Shown here in pieces: positions 8,382 through 18,866 of a stretch of 64,000 nt of DNA. The DNA lies in contig NZ_JAELVS010000001.1 in assembly GCF_016427555.1 (NCBI RefSeq), forward strand, positions 1,054,001 to 1,118,000, read 5' to 3'. Each line of letters starts with the position of its first letter. Positions within the stretch are counted from its first letter, which is position 1. Source of the stretch: Marinobacter litoralis. Lineage in GTDB: Bacteria; Pseudomonadota; Gammaproteobacteria; Pseudomonadales; Oleiphilaceae. The notes under the pieces were generated by a model, which searched no databases, was not told the DNA's origin, and worked only from the letters and a program-made list of their open reading frames with translations. The position numbers were made by a program, and so were the translations under genes.

Positions 8382-8562
8382 GAAACCTTCTCGGAATCTG
8401 AAAAATGAATTTGCTGGCCAAGTGTCTGGTCGCCGGCAAAACCGGCATTGTAGCCCAGTCGGGCCAGACGGGTCACGATTTGGCCTTACATGGCCTGTTG
8501 GCATTCGTACCCGGGCCACAGTGTCGGCTACAATAACGGGCCTTTTGACATTAGGGATCACA

Positions 8563-10161
8563 ATGTCGAGTAAGTATCAGACATCTATCGGGTCGTTTAC
8601 CCGAAAATCAACCTTCTTCTGGGCCTCGGTGGGCGCAACCGTCGGGCTCGCCAATCTGTGGCAATTTCCCTATCTGGCCAGCGTTCATGGTGGCGGGTTG
8701 TTTGTGTTGGCGTATCTGGTTTGCCTGTTGGTGGTCACGCTGCCCCTGATGGTGACTGAAGCGGCAATTGGCCGTCACTCCCGCCACGGCATGGTGTTGG
8801 CGATGGATGGGTTGGTTAAGACGGCCGGTGGTTCATCGGTGTGGCGGTTGGCTGGGCCGTTAAGCATTCTTGCGTCGTTCTTAGTGCTTTCGTTTACCGC
8901 GGTGTTTGGCGGAATTGTTGTCGCTTATATTTTCTTTGGTGCGACGGACAGTTTCGGTAGTGCCGATACCGCTGAGGCCACGGGGCTTTTGGCGGAACTG
9001 GTGTCGAGCTCCGGGCGTTACCGGGAGTTTATGGGCTGGCATGCTTTCTTTTTGTTGTTGGTGGTTTGGGTGTCAGCTCGGGGCGTGGTGAGCGGAGTCG
9101 AGCGGTCCTTGCGGATGATTGTCCCGGGCGGTCTGGTGTTGATGTTCGGGCTCTTCGCGGTGGCCGTAACGCAGGGGCAACTGGCCTCGGGCATTGATAG
9201 TATATTGGTTCTGCGCCCGGCGCAGTTTGGTCTGGAAAGTCTTCAGGCGGCATTCTTCCACGCCTTTTTCACCTTGGGCTTAGGGGTGGGTGTTTGGGCC
9301 ATCTTCGGAGCCTATAGCACCTCCCATACCAGGCTGAAGCGTTCGTTGTTGGCGGTCGTGCTGATGGATACGCTCATTGCCATCGTCGTGGGTGTGATGA
9401 TGTTCTCGGTGGCATCGGGCAGCGGCAGTCTGGACGGGCAACACGGGTTTGGCCTGCTGTTTGTTTCGTTGCCGGTTACGCTCGCCCCGGCTCCGTTCAG
9501 TCAGGTTGTTATTACCGCGGTGTTCCTGGCGGTTATGTTGGTGGTTTGGGCAACATCGATAGCATTGTTGGAATCGGTCGTCGCTTGGTTCAGGGAATGG
9601 ACAGGGGCACCTAGAACCTGGTCGGTCATTATTGTGGGGGCCGCTGTTTGGCTTGCCGGATTGGCCTCTTTGTTTTCGTTCAACGTATGGTCTGAATACC
9701 GGCTTGCGGGCGCCACAACCTATCGCTGGGTTGAGTTGGTTGCCGGTGGCGTGTTGATTCCTTTGGTCGGCATCCTGGTCGCAACCTTTGCCGGCTGGGG
9801 GCTAACCAAGCGGTATTCAGCCGGTATGCTGGGCGATGCACCCGTGTGGTTTCGCAAGGCTTGGCTTTGGTCAATGCGCCTGATTCTACCGCTGGTGGTG
9901 GCGTGGATCGGAATCCAGTACACGGCAGTATCATTGGCAAACCTGTGCGAAAATGGCAGTGCCGCAGTCTGGTGCTCGACTGGTCAAAGTTCGGTGGCTG
10001 AAGAACCTGCAGCGCCAGAGCCAGGCTCGGATGCCACGCCGGAAAGCGGGGTTGATGAGGGTGCGAACGTAACAACCTCGACGAAAGCGAGCGCCCGTGA
10101 AGACGTAAATCAAGAGTCAGCAGCTCCCAGCGACGAAGATATCCTTTATCATAGCGTTTAG
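8563..10161 (+). CDS. Sodium-dependent transporter, SNF (neurotransmitter:sodium symporter) family
   Basis: 532 residues with about twelve membrane segments. Segment 1 contains the family motif for Na+ and substrate binding ([18 protein letters not shown], residues about 22-39). It would import an amino acid or amine with Na+; substrate unknown. The last 60-70 residues form a hydrophilic, Glu/Ala/Ser-rich cytoplasmic tail unlike compact bacterial LeuT homologues. The ATG at 8563 has AGGGA upstream. A longer in-frame ORF starting at 8230 runs antisense through smpB and is rejected. Confidence 0.92.
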   Translation: MSSKYQTSIGSFTRKSTFFWASVGATVGLANLWQFPYLASVHGGGLFVLAYLVCLLVVTLPLMVTEAAIGRHSRHGMVLAMDGLVKTAGGSSVWRLAGPLSILASFLVLSFTAVFGGIVVAYIFFGATDSFGSADTAEATGLLAELVSSSGRYREFMGWHAFFLLLVVWVSARGVVSGVERSLRMIVPGGLVLMFGLFAVAVTQGQLASGIDSILVLRPAQFGLESLQAAFFHAFFTLGLGVGVWAIFGAYSTSHTRLKRSLLAVVLMDTLIAIVVGVMMFSVASGSGSLDGQHGFGLLFVSLPVTLAPAPFSQVVITAVFLAVMLVVWATSIALLESVVAWFREWTGAPRTWSVIIVGAAVWLAGLASLFSFNVWSEYRLAGATTYRWVELVAGGVLIPLVGILVATFAGWGLTKRYSAGMLGDAPVWFRKAWLWSMRLILPLVVAWIGIQYTAVSLANLCENGSAAVWCSTGQSSVAEEPAAPEPGSDATPESGVDEGANVTTSTKASAREDVNQESAAPSDEDILYHSV

Positions 10162-10218
10162 CAGAACGGCCTGGTTCAGTTTGGCGCGAATACATTGACA
10201 GGTAGGAATTCCGGTTTT

Positions 10219-10668
10219 ATGGCCCATCAGATAGACAAAACAGCGCTGGTCATGCACTCAGCGGAGCGTATGTTCCACTTGGTTAATGACATAGCCCGTT
10301 ACCCCGAATTTTTGCCATGGTGTGCCGGGGCCGAGGTGCACAAGCAAACCGATCAGGAAATCATGGCGTCTCTGGAAATCGCCAAAGGTGGTGTTCGGCA
10401 CACCCTGACAACCTGTAACCAGCTGCTAATGCCGGAATCCATTGAAATGAAGCTGGTGGAAGGGCCGCTTAAGAACCTGACCGGGCGCTGGCATTTTCGG
10501 TCACTGGATTCCAACGCCTGTAAGGTGATTTTGAGTCTGGAGTTCGAGTTTTCCGGGTCGCTGGCTCGTATGACATTCGGCCCGGTGTTAAATCAGGCCG
10601 CGAACACCATGGTGGACGCTTTCTGTCGCCGCGCCGATGAAGTGTATAAAGCAGGGGAGCTTTGCTGA
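10219..10668 (+). CDS. ratA: RatA family protein (START/polyketide cyclase-like fold)
   Basis: 149 residues from MAHQIDKTALVMHSAERMF. It belongs to the RatA/coenzyme Q10-binding COQ10 family; the conserved N-terminus is followed by YPEFLPWCAGAEV and a C-terminal AFCRRADEVY helix. In E. coli RatA was described as an inhibitor of 70S association, and homologues bind ubiquinone, so the role is not settled. The stop overlaps the ratB start by 1 nt, indicating coupled translation, the usual arrangement. Confidence 0.93.
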   Translation: MAHQIDKTALVMHSAERMFHLVNDIARYPEFLPWCAGAEVHKQTDQEIMASLEIAKGGVRHTLTTCNQLLMPESIEMKLVEGPLKNLTGRWHFRSLDSNACKVILSLEFEFSGSLARMTFGPVLNQAANTMVDAFCRRADEVYKAGELC

Positions 10669-10946
10669 TGCGAGTTGAGGTGGCCTACGCCCGGCCCGAT
10701 AAACAACAGATTCTGGAAGTCGCTGTGCCGGAAGGCACCACGGCGCTCGACGCGGTAAAAGCATCTGGCATAGTGGACGTGTTCCCTGAGATCAACCCTG
10801 ACGACATTGATATGGGTGTTTTTGGCAAGGTTATCAAAAAGCCGGAGAGCCATGTCTTGCACGAGGGTGATCGTGTGGAGCTTTACCGGCCTTTGATCAT
10901 AGATCCCAAGCAGGCCCGGCTAAACCGAGCCAAGAAAAAAGCTTGA
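10668..10946 (+). CDS. ratB: RatB / RnfH-family ubiquitin-like protein
   Basis: 92 residues of the RnfH/UPF0125 family with a beta-grasp fold: MRVEVAYARPDKQQ, then GTTALDAVKASGI, then GDRVELYRPL, with a basic Arg/Lys C-terminus. It is translationally coupled to ratA through a TGATG overlap. The convergent bamE stop lies 4 nt away. Molecular role not established. Confidence 0.92.
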   Translation: MRVEVAYARPDKQQILEVAVPEGTTALDAVKASGIVDVFPEINPDDIDMGVFGKVIKKPESHVLHEGDRVELYRPLIIDPKQARLNRAKKKA

Positions 10947-10950
10947 GCGC

Positions 10951-11283
10951 TTAGTACGCGGGGGTTTCTTCCAGCAATTTGGCGTCGTGAGAGCGGTAGG
11001 TGTTGCCATCGTAGTACACAACAATGCGCTGCTCTTCGATGTCGCCGCCACGGCGCTGGAAGGTATAGATGTAGTATTCCTGTGAGGGGTCTACCGGGTT
11101 CAGCATCAACGGGGTTCCCAGCAATGCATGCACCTGGCTCCGTTGCATGCCTTCCGACAAGCTTGCCAGCTCCTCGTCAGTGACAATGTTGCCCTGTTGG
11201 ACGTTGATTTTGTAAACGCCCGGGAAAACACATCCCGCCAGAGATATAATGCTAATAAGAACGATAGCGGTGAGCTTTTGCAT
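10951..11283 (-). CDS. bamE: Outer-membrane assembly lipoprotein BamE (SmpA)
   Basis: 110 residues with a lipoprotein signal peptide ending LAGC (Cys at about 18). The SmpA/OmlA domain follows, with YKINVQQGNIV, GMQRSQVHALLGTP and PSQEYYIYTF. BamE is the small lipoprotein that stabilises the BamABCDE complex. The divergent location next to fur is the common gammaproteobacterial arrangement. Confidence 0.96.
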   Translation of the reverse strand: MQKLTAIVLISIISLAGCVFPGVYKINVQQGNIVTDEELASLSEGMQRSQVHALLGTPLMLNPVDPSQEYYIYTFQRRGGDIEEQRIVVYYDGNTYRSHDAKLLEETPAY

Positions 11284-11361
11284 CGCTTAGGGAAATCCTC
11301 TATCTTGAGTTCGCCTGCCTGGAGCAGGAGTGAAACGGGCTAACCGTTGAACGGCGGCTTC

Positions 11362-11390
11362 ATCATACCGGAAGCCGTAAGGCACACCAA
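11362..11390 (-). promoter_or_regulatory. bamE promoter
   Basis: On the minus strand, -35 TTGGTG (11390-11385), a 17-bp spacer, and -10 TATGAT (11367-11362). It is about 80 nt upstream of bamE and within the fur upstream region. Confidence 0.6.
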
Positions 11391-11405
11391 AGAGTGAATA
11401 CTAGC

Positions 11406-11825
11406 ATGTCATCTGAAAACACCGAATTACGAAAAGTCGGTCTTAAGGTAACTCTTCCGAGAGTTAAGATCTTCAATATCCTTGAGAATGCTAAAGAGCA
11501 TCATTTGAGTGCCGAGGACGTCTATAAAAAACTGTTAGACCAAGGCGACGACGTGGGATTGGCAACCGTATACCGGGTGCTGACTCAATTCGAAACTGCC
11601 GGGCTGATTCTTCGCCACAATTTTGAAGGCGGCCATGCCGTGTTCGAAATGGCGGGTGAAGACCACCATGACCACATGGTGTGTACCGAGACCGGCGAAG
11701 TTGTCGAGTTTGTCGATGAAGTGATTGAAGAGCGCCAGAAGAAAATTGCTGCAGAGCACGGCTACGAGATCGTAGAGCACAGCCTGATCTTGTACGTTAA
11801 GCCGATCAAATCTGGCGACAAGTAA
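11406..11825 (+). CDS. fur: Ferric uptake regulator Fur
   Basis: 139 residues from the ATG at 11406 (an in-frame GTG at 11394 would add four residues). The N-terminal winged helix includes LKVTLPRVKIF and GLATVYRVLTQFE; the metal site HHDHMVC is at about 88-94. The position matching E. coli's second Cys (CxxC) is Thr-Gly (CTETG), as in Pseudomonas Fur, so a structural Cys4 zinc is not expected. It represses iron-uptake genes with Fe2+. It lies between bamE (divergent) and recN (convergent). Confidence 0.97.
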   Translation: MSSENTELRKVGLKVTLPRVKIFNILENAKEHHLSAEDVYKKLLDQGDDVGLATVYRVLTQFETAGLILRHNFEGGHAVFEMAGEDHHDHMVCTETGEVVEFVDEVIEERQKKIAAEHGYEIVEHSLILYVKPIKSGDK

Positions 11826-11840
11826 GTAAATAGAAGCAAT

Positions 11841-11868
11841 AAAAAAGGGGCCGGCATAAGCGGGCCCC
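11841..11868 (-). terminator. recN terminator
   Basis: GGGGCC/GGCCCC hairpin (11847-11868). On the minus strand it is followed by CTTTTTTATT, so it terminates recN. The fur side has no U-run after the hairpin, though a second CTCTCGA/TCGAGAG hairpin follows at about 11874. Confidence 0.8.
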
Positions 11869-11900
11869 GAAAACTCTCGAATCGAGAGGGGATTCTCTAC

Positions 11901-13580
11901 TCAGTGATGGGTTGCCTGACCTTTCACAACCATCTCTTTAGCGTGTGCGATTGTTTGTTCGGTCATATCCACGCCGCCCAGCATGCGGGCCACCTCATCT
12001 ATTCTGCCCTGGTCGTTCAGCGTTTCGATTCGGGAGAATGTCGCTTCTTTCTCGGTAAATTTGCTCACGAATAGGTGCTGATGGCTTTGTGCAGCTACCT
12101 GGGGCAGGTGAGTCACGCAGAGCACCTGTCCATTGGCCCCTAGCGATCTCAGCAGGCGACCAACCACTTCAGCAGTGCCACCACCAATGCCAACGTCGAC
12201 TTCGTCGAATACCAATGTTGGTGTTGTCGAGGTTTGAGCAACCACAACCTGAATGGCCAGGCTGATTCGGGATAATTCACCACCAGAGGCGACTTTTGCC
12301 AATGGCCGGGCCGGTTGCCCGGGGTTGGCGCTAACCAGAAACTCAATGTCCTCCAGGCCATGGGGTGCCGGCTCGCCGTCTTTGTCACGGTTCAAGTGCG
12401 TGACAAACTGTACGGAAGGCATGCTCAATTGTGCCAGTTCGTGGGCGATTCGTTGGTCTAATTCGGCAGCGGCCTGCGCTCGCTTGGCCGACAGTTGTGT
12501 TGCAACTGCGTCAAATTCGGCTTTGTATTGTTCAAGTTCTGCCTCGAGTTGCTCCAGGCTGCCTGCGCCGCCGTCCAGTTCTTCCAGTTCATCACGAAGG
12601 CGCTGGTGCAGGTCAGGCAGTTCTTCCGGCCCGATGCGGTGTTTGCGCGCCATCTGATAAACAGCGCTCAAGCGCTCTTCAACTTCCGCAAGCCTTGCCG
12701 GGTCTGCCTCATAATCATCAACAAAGCGCCGCAAGTTATCGCCTGCTTCGGAAATCTGAATTTGGGCTTCGTTAAGCATCTGCAGGGTGTCGGCCAACTC
12801 CGGCACTTCTACAGGCATTTGTTCCAACAATTGCAGCGCATGGCGGAGACTGTTTGCGGCACTGGATTCTTCCTCAGTGCACAGCTGCGCCGCTTGATGA
12901 CTGCTGTGCAGAATAGCGTCGGCCTGGCTGAGCTTTGTTTGTTCCTGTTCGAGCGCTTCCTGTTCACCCTCTTCCAGTGCCAGGCGGTCCAGTTCTTCTA
13001 CCTGATACCGCAACAATTGCAGCTTGGCTTCGGTTTCGTCGGCGTTTTGCTGGCGCTGGATGAGTTTCTGCTGGGTTTGGTGCCAGTTTTTCCAGGCCGT
13101 TTTTGTCTGCTCGGCAAGCTGTTCAGCGCCCGCAAACTCATCCAGTAGTTTGCGGTGAGTATCTTTGCGAAGCAGGGACTGGTGTTGATGCTGGCTGTGG
13201 ATGTCCATCAGCAGCCCGCCCAGTTCTTTCAGTTGTGACAGTGGCGAAGGTTGGCCGTTGATGAAAGCTTTGGAGCGGCCGTCCTTACTGATGGTGCGGC
13301 GCAGTATGCATTCGCTTTTCTCATCCAGATCGTGACTTTCAAGCCATTTGCCCGCCTCGGGGATATTGGAGATGTCGAAGCTGGCGGTGATGTCGGCACG
13401 CTTGGCGCCGTGGCGCACAGCACCAGCGTCGGCGCGACCGCCCATGGCCAGGCCCAAGGCATCCAGAACAATGGATTTGCCAGCACCGGTTTCGCCGGTC
13501 AGTGCTGTCATGCCTTTGTTGAATTGCAGCTCAACGCGTTCGGCGATGGCGTAGTTGGAAACGGTAAGTTGTGTAAGCAT
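11901..13580 (-). CDS. recN: DNA repair protein RecN (SMC-like ATPase)
   Basis: 559 residues. Walker A is GETGAGKS (about 29-36), a long coiled-coil middle section follows, an SGGELSRISLA signature precedes Walker B (LVFDEVDVGIGGGTAEV), and the C-terminus is complete. RecN acts early in RecA-dependent double-strand-break repair. Two consensus LexA boxes overlap its promoter, so it should be among the strongly SOS-induced genes. Confidence 0.97.
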   Translation of the reverse strand: MLTQLTVSNYAIAERVELQFNKGMTALTGETGAGKSIVLDALGLAMGGRADAGAVRHGAKRADITASFDISNIPEAGKWLESHDLDEKSECILRRTISKDGRSKAFINGQPSPLSQLKELGGLLMDIHSQHQHQSLLRKDTHRKLLDEFAGAEQLAEQTKTAWKNWHQTQQKLIQRQQNADETEAKLQLLRYQVEELDRLALEEGEQEALEQEQTKLSQADAILHSSHQAAQLCTEEESSAANSLRHALQLLEQMPVEVPELADTLQMLNEAQIQISEAGDNLRRFVDDYEADPARLAEVEERLSAVYQMARKHRIGPEELPDLHQRLRDELEELDGGAGSLEQLEAELEQYKAEFDAVATQLSAKRAQAAAELDQRIAHELAQLSMPSVQFVTHLNRDKDGEPAPHGLEDIEFLVSANPGQPARPLAKVASGGELSRISLAIQVVVAQTSTTPTLVFDEVDVGIGGGTAEVVGRLLRSLGANGQVLCVTHLPQVAAQSHQHLFVSKFTEKEATFSRIETLNDQGRIDEVARMLGGVDMTEQTIAHAKEMVVKGQATHH

Positions 13581-13633
13581 GCCGATACCTCTGCTTGGGC
13601 CCCGTAAGGGTTGCTGAAATCAAAAAAAGAATA

Positions 13634-13668
13634 CTGTTCGCCTATACAGTTGCTGTGAATATATACAG
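13634..13668 (-). promoter_or_regulatory. Two tandem LexA (SOS) boxes upstream of recN
   Basis: CTGTTCGCCTATACAG (13634-13649) and CTGTGAATATATACAG (13653-13668), both exact CTGT-N8-ACAG. Their starts are 19 bp apart. The upstream box contains the recN -10 hexamer; the other covers the transcription start region. Confidence 0.93.
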
Positions 13669-13686
13669 TGATTTTTGGGTTTGCAA
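13658..13686 (-). promoter_or_regulatory. recN promoter
   Basis: On the minus strand, -35 TTGCAA (13686-13681), a 17-bp spacer and -10 TATATT (13663-13658). The -10 lies inside a LexA box, explaining repression by direct occlusion. Confidence 0.8.
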
Positions 13687-13728
13687 ATTTTGGTCGGCAA
13701 AAAAACGAAAGAATCCGATGTTGGAAAG

Positions 13729-13756
13729 GTTGAATCTGAATCTCGGAACCCCATAT
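13729..13756 (+). promoter_or_regulatory. Sigma-32 (heat-shock) promoter of grpE
   Basis: -35 GTTGAA (13729-13734), a 14-bp spacer, and -10 CCCCATAT (13749-13756). This matches the RpoH consensus CTTGAA-N13-15-CCCCATnT nearly perfectly. It lies about 90 nt upstream of the grpE start and probably drives grpE-dnaK-dnaJ. Confidence 0.85.
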
Positions 13757-13847
13757 CGGTTCGCAAAGCATATTTTCCCGCCGTTTTGATCGGCGGGCTC
13801 TATTCGCCGCGTGCCTTTGGGCGCTGGAAAACGTATTGGGAGTGATC

Positions 13848-14453
13848 ATGAGTGCTGACGATAAGCGCAACGAGCAAGTAGAAGAACAGGTAGAGGTAGA
13901 AGAGGCGACTGCGAACGCAGAAGAGCAGGCTGCTGAAGAGCCGGTTGAAGCTGGTGAAGTCTCTGAGCTGGATGCGCTGAAAGCACAGCTACAGGAGTAC
14001 CAGGATCAGGCTTTGCGGGCTCAGGCTGAGATGCAGAATGTTCGTCGTCGGGCAGAGCTGGATGTTGAAAAAGCACACAAGTTTGCTCTGGAAAAGTTCG
14101 TCAAAGAGCTGTTGCCGGTGGCCGACAGTCTGGAAAAGGCGGTTGAGAGCACCGAAGGGAACGAAGAATCCGGTGAGCTTGTGGCTTCCATCCGTCAGGG
14201 CGTGGAGATGACCTTGAGCCTGTTCCTGGGTAGCCTCAAAAAGTTCAACGTTGAACAGTTGAACCCGGTTGGCGAACCGTTTGATCCACAGCAGCATGAA
14301 GCCATGTCGATGGTGCCTGCGCCTGATGCCGAGCCCAACAGTGTCGTGGCGGTTGTGCAGAAAGGTTACCTGCTAAACGGACGCGTGGTTCGTCCGGCCA
14401 TGGTGGTGGTGGCGAAGGCAGAAAGTGCACCAAAAATCGACGAGCAGGCTTGA
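13848..14453 (+). CDS. grpE: Nucleotide exchange factor GrpE
   Basis: 201 residues from ATG 13848. An acidic disordered N-terminus (about 1-40) is followed by the long dimerising coiled coil ([20 protein letters not shown]) and the C-terminal beta domain ([20 protein letters not shown]). GrpE releases ADP from DnaK. It is first in the heat-shock cluster grpE-dnaK-dnaJ, behind a sigma-32 promoter. Confidence 0.97.
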   Translation: MSADDKRNEQVEEQVEVEEATANAEEQAAEEPVEAGEVSELDALKAQLQEYQDQALRAQAEMQNVRRRAELDVEKAHKFALEKFVKELLPVADSLEKAVESTEGNEESGELVASIRQGVEMTLSLFLGSLKKFNVEQLNPVGEPFDPQQHEAMSMVPAPDAEPNSVVAVVQKGYLLNGRVVRPAMVVVAKAESAPKIDEQA

Positions 14454-14545
14454 AAAGCCGAATAAAGCGCCAATATAGCCATTAAACAGAAGCAGCCGGG
14501 GTGTAAGTGCTCCGGACAGATTTCAGCAAGATTTGGAGTGAATGT

Positions 14546-16459
14546 ATGAGCAAGATTATCGGTATTGACCTCGGAACCACCAACTCCTGTGTGGCCGTAA
14601 TGGACGGCGACAAGGTGAAGGTAATTGAGAACGCCGAGGGTGATCGCACCACCCCGTCCATCATCGCCTACACCGATGATGGGGAAACGCTGGTTGGGCA
14701 GTCAGCCAAGCGCCAGGCGGTAACCAACCCCGACAACACTCTTTACGCCATCAAGCGTCTGATTGGTCGTCGCTTTGAAGACGACGTTGTTCAGAAAGAC
14801 ATCAAGATGGTGCCTTACAAGATTACCAAGGCAGACAACGGCGATGCGTGGGTCGATGTTAAGGGCCAGAAAATGGCACCGCCGCAGGTGTCTGCTGAAG
14901 TCTTGAAGAAAATGAAAAAGACCGCTGAAGACTATCTGGGCGAGAAAGTTACCGAAGCGGTTATCACCGTGCCGGCGTACTTTAACGACAGCCAGCGTCA
15001 GGCCACCAAAGACGCCGGTAAGATCGCAGGTCTGGAAGTTAAGCGGATCATCAACGAGCCGACCGCAGCTGCTCTGGCCTATGGCATGGATAAGCAAAGC
15101 GGCGACCGCACTGTAGCCGTATATGACCTGGGTGGCGGTACCTTCGACCTGTCCATCATCGAAATCGCTGACGTAGACGGCGAACACCAGTTCGAAGTTC
15201 TGGCCACCAACGGCGACACCTTCTTGGGTGGTGAAGACTTCGACCTGAAAGTGATCGAATACCTGGCGGACCAGTTCAAGAAAGACAGCGGTATCGACCT
15301 GCGTGGCGACTCGCTGGCGATGCAGCGTCTGAAAGAAGCGGCCGAAAAAGCCAAGATCGAACTGTCCAGCAGCCAGCAGACCGACGTGAACCTGCCTTAC
15401 GTAACTGCAGACGCAACCGGTCCTAAGCACATGAACGTCAAGCTGACCCGTGCCAAGCTGGAATCTCTGGTAGAGGATCTGGTTCAGCGCAGCCTTGAGC
15501 CGTGTAAAGTGGCGCTGAAAGATTCTGGCCTGAGCGCTTCTGAAATTGATGAAGTGATCCTGGTTGGTGGTCAGACTCGTATGCCGCTGGTTCAGGAAAA
15601 AGTGAAAGAGTTCTTTGGCAAAGAGCCGCGTAAAGACGTGAACCCGGATGAAGCGGTAGCCATGGGTGCTGCGATTCAGGGTGCGGTACTGTCTGGTGAC
15701 GTAAAAGACGTTCTGCTGCTGGACGTAACTCCGCTGACCCTCGGTATCGAAACCATGGGTGGCGTAGCAACTCCGCTGATCGACAAGAACACCACGATTC
15801 CGACCAAGAAGTCCCAGACTTTCTCCACGGCGGAAGACAACCAGACTGCAGTGACCATCCACGTTGTTCAGGGTGAGCGTAAGCAGGCGGCGCAGAACAA
15901 GTCGTTGGGTCGTTTTGACCTGGCCGACATCCCGCCGGCGCAGCGCGGTGTTCCGCAGATCGAAGTTACCTTCGATATCGACGCCAACGGTATCCTGAAC
16001 GTGTCTGCGAAAGACAAGGCAACAGGCAAAGAGCAGTCCATCGTCATCAAGGCTTCTTCTGGCCTGAATGATGATGAAATCGAAAAAATGGTACAAGACG
16101 CCGAAGCGAACGCTGAGGAAGATCGCAAGTTCGAAGAGCTGATTCAGGCTCGCAACCAGGGTGACGGCATGGTTCACGCTGTGCGCAAGACCCTGAGCGA
16201 AGCTGGCGACAAGGTAAGCGATAGCGAGAAAGAGTCTATCGAAGCTGCGATCAAGGATCTTGAGGAAGCTCTGACTGGCAGCGATAAAGACGATATCGAA
16301 GCCAAGACTCAGAAGCTGACCGAAGTATCCTCCGAGCTTGCGCAGAAGATGTACGCGGATCAGGCTGAACAAGCCGCCGGCCGGGAAGGCGAAGAAGCTC
16401 AGGCAGCCGACGATGCCGTCGATGCCGAGTTTGAAGAAGTCAAAGACGACAAGAAGTAA
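14546..16459 (+). CDS. dnaK: Chaperone DnaK (Hsp70)
   Basis: 637 residues. The ATPase domain starts [18 protein letters not shown] and includes [12 protein letters not shown]. The linker [13 protein letters not shown] leads into the substrate-binding domain, and the protein ends [10 protein letters not shown], the usual C-terminal signature for co-chaperone contact. ATG 14546 is used; in-frame upstream codons add a non-conserved leader. Strong codon bias gives long open frames on the opposite strand, which are not genes. Confidence 0.98.
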   Translation: MSKIIGIDLGTTNSCVAVMDGDKVKVIENAEGDRTTPSIIAYTDDGETLVGQSAKRQAVTNPDNTLYAIKRLIGRRFEDDVVQKDIKMVPYKITKADNGDAWVDVKGQKMAPPQVSAEVLKKMKKTAEDYLGEKVTEAVITVPAYFNDSQRQATKDAGKIAGLEVKRIINEPTAAALAYGMDKQSGDRTVAVYDLGGGTFDLSIIEIADVDGEHQFEVLATNGDTFLGGEDFDLKVIEYLADQFKKDSGIDLRGDSLAMQRLKEAAEKAKIELSSSQQTDVNLPYVTADATGPKHMNVKLTRAKLESLVEDLVQRSLEPCKVALKDSGLSASEIDEVILVGGQTRMPLVQEKVKEFFGKEPRKDVNPDEAVAMGAAIQGAVLSGDVKDVLLLDVTPLTLGIETMGGVATPLIDKNTTIPTKKSQTFSTAEDNQTAVTIHVVQGERKQAAQNKSLGRFDLADIPPAQRGVPQIEVTFDIDANGILNVSAKDKATGKEQSIVIKASSGLNDDEIEKMVQDAEANAEEDRKFEELIQARNQGDGMVHAVRKTLSEAGDKVSDSEKESIEAAIKDLEEALTGSDKDDIEAKTQKLTEVSSELAQKMYADQAEQAAGREGEEAQAADDAVDAEFEEVKDDKK

Positions 16460-16481
16460 ATCCTAAGTACATCAGGTAGTT

Positions 16482-16511
16482 GGAAAGCGCGGGCCGATGT
16501 CCGCGTTTTCC
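16482..16511 (+). terminator. Attenuator-like hairpin between dnaK and dnaJ
   Basis: Eleven-bp stem (GGAAAGCGCGG with CCGCGTTTTCC, one G-T wobble) and an 8-nt loop, 22 nt after the dnaK stop and 25 nt before dnaJ. It could partially terminate or protect dnaK mRNA 3' ends, giving more DnaK than DnaJ. Confidence 0.55.
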
Positions 16512-16536
16512 GCGTTATAGCAACAGGATTTTAAGC

Positions 16537-18482
<1,946 letters not shown>

Positions 18483-18513
18483 TCCTTCGGTAGATTTGGC
18501 AGGCTAACTCGGA

Positions 18514-18629
18514 GGCGGTGGCTTGCACGCTTGCCTTCCGGAAATGTCGTAGGCCATGGATGGCCGAAGAGAAGCGCACAGGGATGTGCTTGTAGCGGTT
18601 TCCGGAAGGCAAGCGTGCAAGCCGCTGCC
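18514..18629 (+). repeat. Structured interspersed repeat, copy A
   Basis: A 25-bp perfect inverted repeat (arms 18520-18544 and 18599-18623), extended by six further pairs including two G-T wobbles to 18514/18629, encloses a 54-nt core (18545-18598). The core contains two small perfect hairpins: GGCCAT-GG-ATGGCC (18552-18565) and GCACA-GGGA-TGTGC (18575-18588). The core is 42/54 identical, without gaps, to copy B at 39118-39171 (minus). It sits between dapB and the carAB promoter with no U-run, so it is not an ordinary terminator. Confidence 0.85.
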
Positions 18630-18688
18630 GGAGTTCGAGTTTGTTGGAGTTGAAGTTTGCCTATATCAAGCCAAGCCGTAATTCGCGA

Positions 18689-18732
18689 TGGACAAAAAGC
18701 GACAAAATTCGTAGAATAAGTCGATTTTTTTG
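18689..18732 (+). promoter_or_regulatory. carAB promoter with T-run initial transcribed region
   Basis: -35 TGGACA (18689-18694), 17-bp spacer, and -10 TAGAAT (18712-18717). The start region GATTTTTTTG (18723-18732) begins 6 nt after the -10. G or A starts followed by a T tract are the arrangement used for UTP-sensitive reiterative transcription at E. coli codBA and upp, so pyrimidine control of carAB is inferred. Confidence 0.65.
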
Positions 18733-18761
18733 CACCAAGCGTACCTTTGAAAAGTTTCTAG

Positions 18762-18799
18762 AAAAGCGGGACCGAGCCACCACTCAGTCTCGCTTTTTT
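18762..18799 (+). terminator. Terminator-like hairpin in the carAB leader
   Basis: AAAAGCGGGAC (18762-18772) pairs with GTCTCGCTTTT (18787-18797) with one wobble, plus inner GAG/CTC pairs, followed by TT. It lies between the carAB promoter and the carA start, so it is either an attenuator of carAB or, if read from upstream, the dapB terminator. Confidence 0.7.
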
Positions 18800-18866
18800 G
18801 CAACCTGACTTTGCGCTTGCGTTCCTGTTCGTGACGAACTTACGCCACTCGATGAGGATACAAGCC

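Noticed and set aside
14702-16372. 556-codon open frame antisense to dnaK, and similar long antisense frames over carB, infB and pnp
   Set aside because: They mirror the biased codon use of highly expressed genes, have no ribosome-binding sites or recognisable protein sequence, and overlap proven genes completely.
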